Assembly: GCA_937864895.1 (NCBI GenBank)
Contig: CALMDF010000298.1
Span: forward strand, 1-8,466
Source: an uncultured Holophagales bacterium
Lineage (GTDB): Bacteria; Acidobacteriota; Thermoanaerobaculia; UBA5066
Length of the DNA: 8,466 nucleotides
Direction of reading: 5' to 3'
The notes under the pieces are model-generated. The model worked only from the letters and a program-made list of their open reading frames with translations, was not told the origin of the DNA and searched no databases. Shown in pieces: positions 1 to 6,114 of this stretch (its first letter is position 1; every line of letters begins with the position of its first letter). A program made the position numbers and the translations under genes.

Positions 1-1241
1 TGCGCGACGAGGCCGAGGTCCGCGGCCACCGCCGGACCTACATCGGCGCCTTCCCCGGCCAGATCATCCAGCTCATGAAGAAGGCCGGGACCGTCAACCC
101 CGTCTTCCTCCTCGACGAGGTCGACAAGATGTCGATGGACTTCCGCGGCGACCCGTCCGCGGCGCTCCTCGAGGTCCTCGACCCCGAGCAGAACCACGCC
201 TTCGTCGACCACTACCTCGACGTCGAGTACGACCTCTCGAAGGTCATGTTCATCGCGACGGCGAACGTGGTCCACCCGATCCCTCCCGCCCTGAAGGACC
301 GGATGGAGATCATCAGCCTCTCCGGCTACACGCCGAACGAGAAGGTGGCGATCGCGAAGCAGTTCCTCGTCCCGAAGCAGGTCAAGGAGAACGGGCTGTC
401 GGCGGAGCAGGCCGTTTTCGAGGACTCGGGGCTCTACGGGCTCATCGAGAAGTACACCCGCGAGGCGGGCGTCCGCAACCTCGAGCGCGAGATCGCCTCG
501 GTCTGCCGGAAGATCGCCCGGAAGGTCGTCGCCGACGAGGCCCAGGGGCCCGTCGTCGTCACGGCCGAGAACCTCCCCGACTTCCTCGGCAAGCCCAAGC
601 ACCGCCCCGCGAAGAAGGGGGAGAAGGCCGAGGTCGGCCTCTCCACCGGCCTCGCCTGGACCGAGGCCGGCGGCGACGTCCTCCACATCGAGACGACGCT
701 CATGCGCGGCAAGGGGAACCTCGTCCTGACCGGGCAGCTCGGCGACGTCATGCAGGAGTCGGCCCGGGCGGCCCTCTCGTACGTCAGGAGCCGCGCGGAG
801 ATCTACGGCGCGGACCCCGACTTCTACGAGAAGAAGGACATCCACGTCCACATCCCGGAGGGGGCGATCCCCAAGGACGGCCCCTCGGCCGGGATCACGA
901 TGGCGACATCGATCCTCTCCGCCGTCACGAACATCGCGTGCCGCAAGGACCTCGCGATGACGGGGGAGATCACGCTCCGCGGGAAGGTCCTCCCCGTGGG
1001 CGGCATCAAGGAGAAGCTCCTCGCCGCCTACCGGGCCGGGATCACGACGATCGTCCTGCCCCGCGAGAACGAGAAGGACCTCGACGACCTCCCGGAGGAG
1101 ATCCGGAACGTCATGGAATGCCACCTCGTGGACGACGTCGACGAGGTGGTGAGGCTGGCCCTGGAGAACGTTCCCACCGCCGCCCCGCCGAAGGCCGTCC
1201 CGGCCGAGACGGGGACGACGCCTCCTTCGGTCGCGCACTGA
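1..1241 (+). CDS. lon: ATP-dependent protease Lon, C-terminal half (5' truncated by window edge)
   Basis: Lon is a cytoplasmic AAA+ serine protease that unfolds and degrades damaged and regulatory proteins. The reading frame is open from base 3, so the window holds the last 412 codons; family members are about 780-820 residues, so the N-terminal substrate-binding domain and Walker A lie off the left edge. Visible parts, in order, are a stretch typical of Lon ([17 protein letters not shown]) at bases 21-71, the AAA+ Walker B ([11 protein letters not shown], about bases 102-134), the sensor-1 region (FIATANVV), the DRME segment, the helical lid ([14 protein letters not shown]), and the protease domain. 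The catalytic dyad is intact: Ser in PKDGPSAG (codon 885-887) and Lys in GGIKEKLL (codon 1008-1010). About 20 poorly conserved residues rich in Ala, Pro and Thr end the protein. engB follows after 61 bases. The identification is near certain. Confidence 0.97.
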   Translation, partial: RDEAEVRGHRRTYIGAFPGQIIQLMKKAGTVNPVFLLDEVDKMSMDFRGDPSAALLEVLDPEQNHAFVDHYLDVEYDLSKVMFIATANVVHPIPPALKDRMEIISLSGYTPNEKVAIAKQFLVPKQVKENGLSAEQAVFEDSGLYGLIEKYTREAGVRNLEREIASVCRKIARKVVADEAQGPVVVTAENLPDFLGKPKHRPAKKGEKAEVGLSTGLAWTEAGGDVLHIETTLMRGKGNLVLTGQLGDVMQESARAALSYVRSRAEIYGADPDFYEKKDIHVHIPEGAIPKDGPSAGITMATSILSAVTNIACRKDLAMTGEITLRGKVLPVGGIKEKLLAAYRAGITTIVLPRENEKDLDDLPEEIRNVMECHLVDDVDEVVRLALENVPTAAPPKAVPAETGTTPPSVAH

Positions 1242-1243
1242 CC

Positions 1244-1282
1244 AGCCGGGCGGCCCCCGCGTGGGGGCCGCCTGCCCCGGCT
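1244..1282 (+). terminator. GC-rich stem-loop after lon, terminator-like but without a T-run
   Basis: Three bases after the lon stop codon, bases 1250-1258 pair perfectly with 1263-1271 around the loop GCGT. A second stem, 1244-1249 with 1277-1282, extends it, leaving a 5-base bulge at 1272-1276. This is about 15 base pairs, almost all G-C. No run of T follows (CCATCCC comes next), so it is not a classical intrinsic terminator. It could be an RNA 3'-end stabiliser, a weak terminator or a processing site between lon and engB. Its position, 20 bases before the engB start, also means it could affect engB translation. Confidence 0.6.
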
Positions 1283-1302
1283 TCCATCCCTGTAAACCGC
1301 TT

Positions 1303-2010
1303 ATGACCCGGAAAGAGAACCCGGTTTCCCGCACGCCGAAGGCCGCGCGAGCGGTCGCCGTGAAGAGCCCGCTCGGCAAGTCCGTCCGGCTCGAGCTCCC
1401 CGCCCACCGGGCGGGGGAGCGTCCGCGTGGCCTTCCCCTGCCGTCGGTCGTCGTCCTCGGGAGGTCGAACGTCGGCAAGTCCAGCCTCCTCAACGCGGTC
1501 CTCTCGACGAAAGTGGCGAGGGTCTCCCAGACCCCGGGGCGGACGCAGGCCATCCACTGGTACCGCGTCGACGACGCCTTCCACGTCATCGACTGCCCCG
1601 GCTACGGGTACGCGAAGACGGCCCGCGAGTCCCGCGAGCGCTTCTCGGGCCTCATCGAGGAGCTCCTCACCGGCGAGCGACGGCCCGACGTCGCCCTCCT
1701 CCTCGTGGACGGGCGGCTCGAGCCGCAGGAATCGGACCGGTCGATGGCCCTCTTCCTCCGCAACGCCGGGGTCCCGACCGTCGTGGCCGCCACCAAGTGG
1801 GACGCCGTGAAGTCGTCCCAGAGGTTCCGCCACCTCCGGGACCTGGCCGTCGTTTTCGAGGATTCCGAACGCCCCCTCCTGCCCGTTTCGTCCGAAACAG
1901 GCGAAAATCTGCCCACCCTCGGCCGTCTTCTCAAGGACCGGCTCATCGGAAGGACCCGGGAGGGTGCCGCGCCCGCGGCGCCGCAGGGTCCGTCACAAAA
2001 GGAGTCCTGA
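1303..2010 (+). CDS. engB: Ribosome biogenesis GTP-binding protein EngB/YsxC (YihA family)
   Basis: EngB is a small TRAFAC-class GTPase needed for late assembly of the 50S ribosomal subunit; lon next to engB/ysxC is an arrangement known from Firmicutes. The 235-aa product shows every G motif: G1 GRSNVGKS (53-60), switch I with SQTPGRTQ (75-82), the family signature G3 DCPGYGYAK (97-105), G4 TKWD (164-167) and G5 around VSSETGEN (195-202). I chose ATG 1303 because it is the only ATG before G1. No Shine-Dalgarno is visible there, and a GTG at 1360 would leave 33 residues before G1, closer to the usual length, so the start is uncertain. A GTG at 1261 lies in the stem-loop and is unlikely. The C-terminus has a roughly 20-residue extension rich in Ala, Pro and Gln. 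The stop codon shares one base with the rho start, implying co-transcription and coupled translation. Confidence 0.95.
   Translation: MTRKENPVSRTPKAARAVAVKSPLGKSVRLELPAHRAGERPRGLPLPSVVVLGRSNVGKSSLLNAVLSTKVARVSQTPGRTQAIHWYRVDDAFHVIDCPGYGYAKTARESRERFSGLIEELLTGERRPDVALLLVDGRLEPQESDRSMALFLRNAGVPTVVAATKWDAVKSSQRFRHLRDLAVVFEDSERPLLPVSSETGENLPTLGRLLKDRLIGRTREGAAPAAPQGPSQKES
1997..2004 (+). promoter_or_regulatory. Ribosome binding site of rho
   Basis: AAAAGGAG lies five bases before the ATG at 2010, inside the last codons of engB. It settles the rho start at 2010 rather than the further-upstream in-frame starts, and it is one of the two strongest Shine-Dalgarno sequences in the window. Confidence 0.85.
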
Positions 2011-3368
2011 TGCCCCGCCGCAAGGTTCCCGGCACCGACTACGTCAGCCCGACGATCGACCCGAACGATCTCCCGAACGACCTCGAGGAGGCGATCCCGG
2101 CCGACCTCGAGAGCCAGCCGATGCTCGACATCAGGACGCTGCACAACACCCCGATGCCGCAGCTCCTGAAGATCGCGGGCGAGCTGGAGGTCGAGGGGGC
2201 CGCGGCGCTCCGCAAGCAGGAGCTCATCTTCAAGGTCCTCCAGGCGCAGACCGAGCGGGCGGGGCTCATCTTCTCGGAAGGGGTCCTCGAGGTCCTCCCG
2301 GACGGCTTCGGGTTCCTCCGGGCGCCCGAGTACAACTACCTCGCCGGGCCCGACGACATCTACGTCTCGCCCTCCCAGATCAGGAAGTTCGGCCTCAGGA
2401 CGGGCGACACGGTGTCGGGGCAGATCCGCCCGCCGAAGGAGGGGGAGCGCTACTTCGCCCTCATCAAGGTCGAGGCGGTGAACTTCGAGCACCCCGACGT
2501 GGCGCGCGAGAAGATCCTCTTCGACAACCTGACGCCCCTCTACCCGCAGGAGCGGATCCGGCTCGAGACGCCGAACATGTCCTCGCGCGTCCTCGACCTG
2601 ATCGCGCCGGTCGGCAAGGGGCAGCGCGGCCTCATCGTCGCCCCGCCGCGGACCGGCAAGACGATGCTCCTGCAGGCCCTGGCGAACTCGGTCACGACGA
2701 ACCACCCCGAGGTGACCCTCATCGTCCTCCTCATCGACGAGCGGCCCGAGGAGGTCACCGACATGCAGCGGTCGGTGAAGGGCGAGGTCATCAGCTCGAC
2801 GTTCGACGAGCCGGCGACCCGCCACGTCCAGGTGGCCGAGATGGTCATCGAGAAGGCGAAGAGGCTCGTCGAGCACAAGCGCGACGTCGTCATCCTCCTC
2901 GACTCGATCACCCGCCTCGCGCGCGCCTACAACACGACCTGCCCGCCGTCGGGCAAGGTCCTCTCCGGCGGCGTCGACGCGAACGCGCTCCAGAAGCCGA
3001 AGCGCTTCTTCGGCGCGGCCCGCAACATCGAGGAGGGGGGCTCGCTCACCATCATGGCGACGGCCCTCATCGACACCGGCTCGCGGATGGACGACGTCAT
3101 CTTCGAGGAGTTCAAGGGGACGGGCAACATGGAGGTCCACCTCGACCGCCGGCTCGTCGACCGCCGCGTCTTCCCGGCCATCGACATCAACAAGTCGGGG
3201 ACCCGGAAGGAGGAGCTCCTCATCGAGAAGGGCGAGCTCAACCGCATCTGGATCCTCCGCAAGGTCCTCACGCCGCTCTCGACGGTCGAGGCGATGGAGC
3301 TCCTCCTCGAGAGGCTCGAGAAGTCGAGGACGAACCTGGAGTTCCTGAGCTCGATGTCGGCGGGCTGA
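2010..3368 (+). CDS. rho: Transcription termination factor Rho
   Basis: Rho is a hexameric RNA-dependent ATPase translocase that terminates transcription and silences untranslated or antisense RNA. The 452-aa product is close in length to the 419-aa E. coli protein, with about 30-40 extra acidic/proline residues at the N-terminus. Domains in order: the Rho N-terminal helical domain (about 42-82), the cold-shock-like RNA-binding domain with DGFGFLR (98-104) and [18 protein letters not shown] (110-127), then the ATPase core. Core motifs are Walker A APPRTGKT (211-218), the catalytic Glu in LIDERPEEV (E244), Walker B VILLDS (D298), the Q-loop around [14 protein letters not shown], the R-loop FKGTGN (368-373) and the arginine finger in SGTRKEE (R399). 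The RT in Walker A, where E. coli has KA, is a common natural variant. The gene starts on the last base of the engB stop, with a clear ribosome binding site. There is no separate leader, so any rho-specific promoter would lie inside engB. Confidence 0.98.
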   Translation: MPRRKVPGTDYVSPTIDPNDLPNDLEEAIPADLESQPMLDIRTLHNTPMPQLLKIAGELEVEGAAALRKQELIFKVLQAQTERAGLIFSEGVLEVLPDGFGFLRAPEYNYLAGPDDIYVSPSQIRKFGLRTGDTVSGQIRPPKEGERYFALIKVEAVNFEHPDVAREKILFDNLTPLYPQERIRLETPNMSSRVLDLIAPVGKGQRGLIVAPPRTGKTMLLQALANSVTTNHPEVTLIVLLIDERPEEVTDMQRSVKGEVISSTFDEPATRHVQVAEMVIEKAKRLVEHKRDVVILLDSITRLARAYNTTCPPSGKVLSGGVDANALQKPKRFFGAARNIEEGGSLTIMATALIDTGSRMDDVIFEEFKGTGNMEVHLDRRLVDRRVFPAIDINKSGTRKEELLIEKGELNRIWILRKVLTPLSTVEAMELLLERLEKSRTNLEFLSSMSAG

Positions 3369-3380
3369 AGCAGAAGTGAA

Positions 3381-3426
3381 TCGGGGGGGACCCTGGCCCT
3401 GCGGGCCAGCGGCCGGTCCCCCCCGA
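3381..3426 (+). terminator. Long GC-rich stem-loop between rho and the convergent methyltransferase gene
   Basis: Bases 3381-3392 pair perfectly with 3415-3426 (12 pairs, including seven consecutive G-C pairs). An inner stem, 3393-3399 with 3403-3409, closes on the 3-base loop TGC, with a 5-base bulge at 3410-3414. It begins 12 bases after the rho stop. There is no T-run on either strand side, so classical intrinsic termination is not supported. Being a perfect inverted repeat between convergent genes (the minus-strand gene stops at 3480), it can fold in both transcripts and probably protects or defines both 3' ends. The remaining spacer, 3427-3479, shows nothing clear. Confidence 0.65.
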
Positions 3427-3479
3427 ACCCCCCTCCGCACCGGCTGGACGAAGTTCGGGTCCGTACCGGGTAACGGCCA

Positions 3480-4094
3480 TCAGCCCCGCGCCAGGCGCGA
3501 GACGAAGTGGAGGCCCCTGCCGAAGAGGGCCGAGAAGGGGAACGGGTAGAGGCCGGGCACGGCCTCCCGCCTCTCCTCCCGAAGGCCCGCGGCCTCGACG
3601 GCGCGACCCCACGACTCCGGCGAGAAGTACGAGTAGGGGAGGGCGACGCCGTGCGGGCGGTTGCCGACCCAGTCCATGAACGCCAGGACCCGTCCGTCGA
3701 GGCGCGAGCGTGAGAAGTGGTCCTTCACGACGACGACGGGCGCGGCGCGCGCGCACTCGGCGAGGAGGGCGACGGGGTCGTCCGCGTGGTGGAGGACGTC
3801 GACGAGGAGGGCGGCGTCGCCCTCGCCGTCCGCCAGGGGCAGCCTCCGCCCGTCGAAAGGGCGGGCGGGGATGGCGCACGGGGAACGGAGGAGGACGTCG
3901 AGCCCTTCCGGCCTCACGTCGGTCCGGAGGGCCGAGATCGCGGCCGAGACGCTGCCGTCGCCGCAACCCACGTCGACGAGGCGCCCGGCGGGGAGGAGCG
4001 GGGCGAGCGCGCCCGCCAGGACGCGGACCCTCCGCCCGAAGACGAGCGCCCCGTGGGCGGTGCCGACGGCGCCGAGCCCCCGGGCGCCCTTCAT
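3480..4094 (-). CDS. Class I SAM-dependent methyltransferase (Methyltransf_11-like)
   Basis: The 204-aa product has the Rossmann-type fold signature of class I methyltransferases: motif [10 protein letters not shown] (40-48), an acidic position after strand 2 (GLDVLLR, about 64-70), the motif IV region [12 protein letters not shown] (96-107), typical of the UbiE/Methyltransf_11 group, and the strand-5 segment VVVVKDHF (120-127). The start is the ATG at 4094, overlapping the stop of the upstream glycosyltransferase gene (ATGA, four bases), so the two are co-translated. Longer in-frame starts would run through the glycosyltransferase gene and are rejected. No signal peptide or membrane helix is seen, so it should act in the cytoplasm. 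The substrate is unknown; the pairing suggests methylation of a glycan, a polyprenyl-linked sugar or a lipid made with the neighbouring enzyme. Fold confidence is high, function low. Confidence 0.85.
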   Translation of the reverse strand: MKGARGLGAVGTAHGALVFGRRVRVLAGALAPLLPAGRLVDVGCGDGSVSAAISALRTDVRPEGLDVLLRSPCAIPARPFDGRRLPLADGEGDAALLVDVLHHADDPVALLAECARAAPVVVVKDHFSRSRLDGRVLAFMDWVGNRPHGVALPYSYFSPESWGRAVEAAGLREERREAVPGLYPFPFSALFGRGLHFVSRLARG

Positions 4095-5248
4095 CGCCGC
4101 TTCAGGCCGAGGATCGAGAGGAAGAAGGAGGCGAGCAGGCCGTGCGCCCCGAGGACGAGGAGGAGCGCCCCCGGGATCATCTTCCGCATCGAGACGGAGT
4201 AGTCGAGGTAGTTGAAGACCGAGGCGGCCCAGTCGCGCGCCACGGAAGCGCAGAGCCCGGCCCCCGCGGCGAGGAGGAGGGCGCTGGCGACGAGCCCGGT
4301 CTCGAGCGTGACGAAGCGGAAGACGCGCGCGACGCGCGGGTCCTCCGGGAGGAGCCCCTCGGTGACCGCGAAGACCTTCGCGAAGACGGCGAACGTCACC
4401 GCCTCGACGCCGGCGAGGACCATGACGGCCGCCCCGAGCATCGCGTGGACGTCGAGCGTCGCGGCGCCGACGTGCCGCGGCCCGGGGTAGAGCCACGCGA
4501 GGAGGCCGGCGCCGAGGAGGACGAGGAGGAGCCCCGGCCAGAGGTAGAGCCAGCGGGGCGAGTAGATGAGGAGGAAGCGGAGGTGGCGCCAGCCGTCGCG
4601 CCAGGTGCGCAGGTGCGGGGGGCGCGAGCGGCCGTCCTTGCGGAGCGTCACCGGGATCTCGCCGATCCGGAGGCCGAAGAGGGCCGCCTTCACGACCATC
4701 TCGCTCGCGAACTCCATCCCCGTCGTCCTGAGGCCGAGCCGGTCGACCGCGTCCTTGCGGAAGGCCCGGATGCCGCAGTGGAAGTCCGAGGTCGGGACCC
4801 GGAAGAAGAGACGGCCGAGGAAGGAGAGGACGGGGTTGCCGAGCCAGCGGTGGAGGAAGGGCATCGCGCCCGGCTCGATCCGCCCCCGGAAGCGGGAGCC
4901 CATGACGAGGTCGTACCCCTCCTCGAGCTTCGAGACGAAGGAGGGGACCTCGCCGAAGTCGTAGGAGTCGTCGGCGTCCCCCATGACGACGTACCGCCCC
5001 CTCGCCGCGGCGACGCCGCCGAGGAGCGCCGCCCCGTAGCCGCGCTCGGGGACCGGGACGAGGCGCGCCCCGGCGCCCACGGCGATTTCCCTCGAGCCGT
5101 CCGTCGAGCCGTTGTCGGCGACGATCACCTCCCCGGCGAGGCCGGCGGCGCCGAACGTGTCGAGGGCGCGCCTCACGCAGCGCTCCAGCGTCTCGGCCTC
5201 GTCGAGGCAGGGGATGACGACGGAGACGAGGGGGGGCGCCGGGTCCAT
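4091..5248 (-). CDS. Family 2 glycosyltransferase with four C-terminal membrane helices (dolichyl-phosphate-sugar synthase-like)
   Basis: The 385-aa product begins with a GT-A domain of the GT2 family, resembling dolichyl/polyprenyl-phosphate mannose or glucose synthases: VSVVIPCLDEAETLERCV (8-25), the nucleotide-binding VIVADNGSTDGS (41-52), the metal-binding DADD (91-94), and a GMEFASEMVVKA stretch (177-188) typical of the acceptor region. After about residue 230 come four likely membrane segments (235-254, 268-294, 312-335 and 356-380), so it should sit in the inner membrane with the catalytic domain in the cytoplasm. It probably transfers a sugar from an NDP-sugar to a polyprenyl phosphate or other lipid acceptor; which one cannot be told. 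The start is the ATG at 5248, the only good start before the first beta strand. There is no Shine-Dalgarno, but a -10-like GACAAT lies seven bases upstream. It is the first gene of a two-gene unit with the methyltransferase. Confidence 0.88.
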   Translation of the reverse strand: MDPAPPLVSVVIPCLDEAETLERCVRRALDTFGAAGLAGEVIVADNGSTDGSREIAVGAGARLVPVPERGYGAALLGGVAAARGRYVVMGDADDSYDFGEVPSFVSKLEEGYDLVMGSRFRGRIEPGAMPFLHRWLGNPVLSFLGRLFFRVPTSDFHCGIRAFRKDAVDRLGLRTTGMEFASEMVVKAALFGLRIGEIPVTLRKDGRSRPPHLRTWRDGWRHLRFLLIYSPRWLYLWPGLLLVLLGAGLLAWLYPGPRHVGAATLDVHAMLGAAVMVLAGVEAVTFAVFAKVFAVTEGLLPEDPRVARVFRFVTLETGLVASALLLAAGAGLCASVARDWAASVFNYLDYSVSMRKMIPGALLLVLGAHGLLASFFLSILGLKRR

Positions 5249-5254
5249 TCGAGG

Positions 5255-5260
5255 ATTGTC
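5255..5260 (-). promoter_or_regulatory. Candidate -10 element just upstream of the glycosyltransferase start
   Basis: Read on the minus strand this is GACAAT, four of six matches to TATAAT. It ends seven bases before the ATG at 5248, which would place the transcript start at or within a base or two of the start codon. No convincing -35 hexamer is present at normal spacing. The call rests only on the hexamer and on the absence of a Shine-Dalgarno sequence. Confidence 0.3.
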
Positions 5261-5288
5261 GCCCGAGTCCGGGCCCGGCCCGTCATCG

Positions 5289-5294
5289 TAAGAT
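5289..5294 (+). promoter_or_regulatory. Candidate -10 element just upstream of mqnA
   Basis: TAAGAT matches TATAAT at four of six positions and fits the TANNNT form described for leaderless promoters in some bacteria, such as Deinococcus. It ends ten bases before ATG 5305. Transcription would start around 5300-5302, giving a leader of only a few bases. No good -35 lies at 16-18 bases, and TTGTCG at 5256-5261 is too far away (27-base spacer). Confidence 0.35.
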
Positions 5295-5304
5295 CGGCGT
5301 GGCC

Positions 5305-6114
5305 ATGACTCCCGCGATCCCCGTCTCCGTCGTCGACTTCGTGAACGCCTGGCCGCTCACCTGGGGGTTCCTCAAGGGGGCCGTCGAGGGGTTCCTCCCC
5401 ATCACCGACATGCCGTCCGCCTGCGCCGACCGGCTCGCCCGGGGCGAGGTGCAGGCCGGGATCATCCCGGCCATCGAGGCGGCGCGGATCCCCGGCATCC
5501 GGATCGTCCGCGGGGTGGGCATCGCCGCGTACGACCGCGTGAGGAGCGTCCTCCTCGTCTCGCGGGTCCCCTTCCCCGAGATCCGGAGCGTCGCCCTCGA
5601 CACGAGCTCGCGCTCCTCGGCCGCGATGGTCCGGCTCCTCCTCGCGGACCTCTACGGCGTCACCCCCGACTTCCACCGCGCGGTCCCCGAGCTGCCCCGG
5701 ATGCTCGCGACGGCGGACGCGGCCCTCCTCATCGGCGATCCGGCGCTGACGGCGAAGGCGGAGGGGCTCCACGTCCTCGACCTCGCCGAGGGGTGGCACC
5801 GGCTCACGGGCCTCCCATTCGTCTTCGCCGTCTGGGCCGTCCGGCGGGACGTCCCGCCGGAGCCCTTCCTCTGGTCCCGGGACTACGCGAGGCAGAGGAT
5901 CGGCGAGATCGTCGACGCCGCTGTGGCGCGGACCGGGCTCGGGAAGGCGCTCGTCGCCGAGTACCTCGAGTCGAATCTCCACCACGACCTCGACGAGGAC
6001 GACGAGCGCGGGCTCGCCGAGTTTTACCGGCGGGCGGCCGCGCGCGGCCTCATCTCGTCGCCCGATCTCCCGCCGTTCTCCGGGGTCCCGCTCGTCCCGA
6101 GGTCGTTTTCCTGA
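5305..6114 (+). CDS. mqnA: Chorismate dehydratase MqnA (menaquinone synthesis, futalosine pathway)
   Basis: MqnA dehydrates chorismate to 3-enolpyruvylbenzoate (3-[(1-carboxyvinyl)oxy]benzoate), the first committed step of the futalosine route to menaquinone. The 269-aa product has the periplasmic-binding-protein-like fold of the MqnA/MqnD family but no signal peptide, so it is cytoplasmic. Diagnostic stretches are VSVVDFVNAWPLTWGF near the N-terminus (8-22), the ligand-contacting AGIIPAIEAARI (51-62), DTSSRSSAAM (99-108), LLIGDPAL (141-148) and DLAEGWHRLTGLPFVFAVW (159-177). The last two are highly characteristic of MqnA. Length is normal for the family. ATG 5305 is preferred; a GTG two codons upstream (5299) is possible. 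Neither has a Shine-Dalgarno. The stop codon overlaps the mqnC start by one base. MqnD is the main alternative, but the DLxxxWxxxTGLPFVFAxW block favours MqnA. Confidence 0.92.
   Translation: MTPAIPVSVVDFVNAWPLTWGFLKGAVEGFLPITDMPSACADRLARGEVQAGIIPAIEAARIPGIRIVRGVGIAAYDRVRSVLLVSRVPFPEIRSVALDTSSRSSAAMVRLLLADLYGVTPDFHRAVPELPRMLATADAALLIGDPALTAKAEGLHVLDLAEGWHRLTGLPFVFAVWAVRRDVPPEPFLWSRDYARQRIGEIVDAAVARTGLGKALVAEYLESNLHHDLDEDDERGLAEFYRRAAARGLISSPDLPPFSGVPLVPRSFS

Noticed and set aside
1797..2009. An upstream in-frame start that would add 71 residues to Rho.
   Set aside because: The extension overlaps engB coding sequence, looks like shadow translation (Arg/Pro-rich), and the AAAAGGAG ribosome binding site points to ATG 2010.
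1602..3440. A 612-codon open frame on the minus strand opposite engB and rho.
   Set aside because: Its product is a low-complexity run rich in Arg, Glu, Asp, Leu and Val, as expected from the complement of GC-rich coding DNA. The opposite strand encodes perfectly conserved Rho and EngB.
3507..4215. Short plus-strand frames over the methyltransferase gene.
   Set aside because: No motif and no ribosome binding site, and they overlap a well-supported gene on the other strand.
5256..5294. A conventional -35/-10 pair TTGTCG and TAAGAT for mqnA.
   Set aside because: The spacer would be 27 bases, far from the 16-18 needed.
3710..5308. A 532-codon open frame on the plus strand opposite the glycosyltransferase and methyltransferase genes.
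   Set aside because: The product is Arg/Glu/Gly-rich without any recognisable motif, while the minus strand has clear GT2 and SAM-methyltransferase signatures. It is a GC-driven shadow.
5793..6113. An upstream in-frame start that would add 107 residues to MqnC.
   Set aside because: The extra segment lies inside mqnA in another frame and is Arg/Pro-rich shadow sequence; ATG 6114 has the TGATG overlap.
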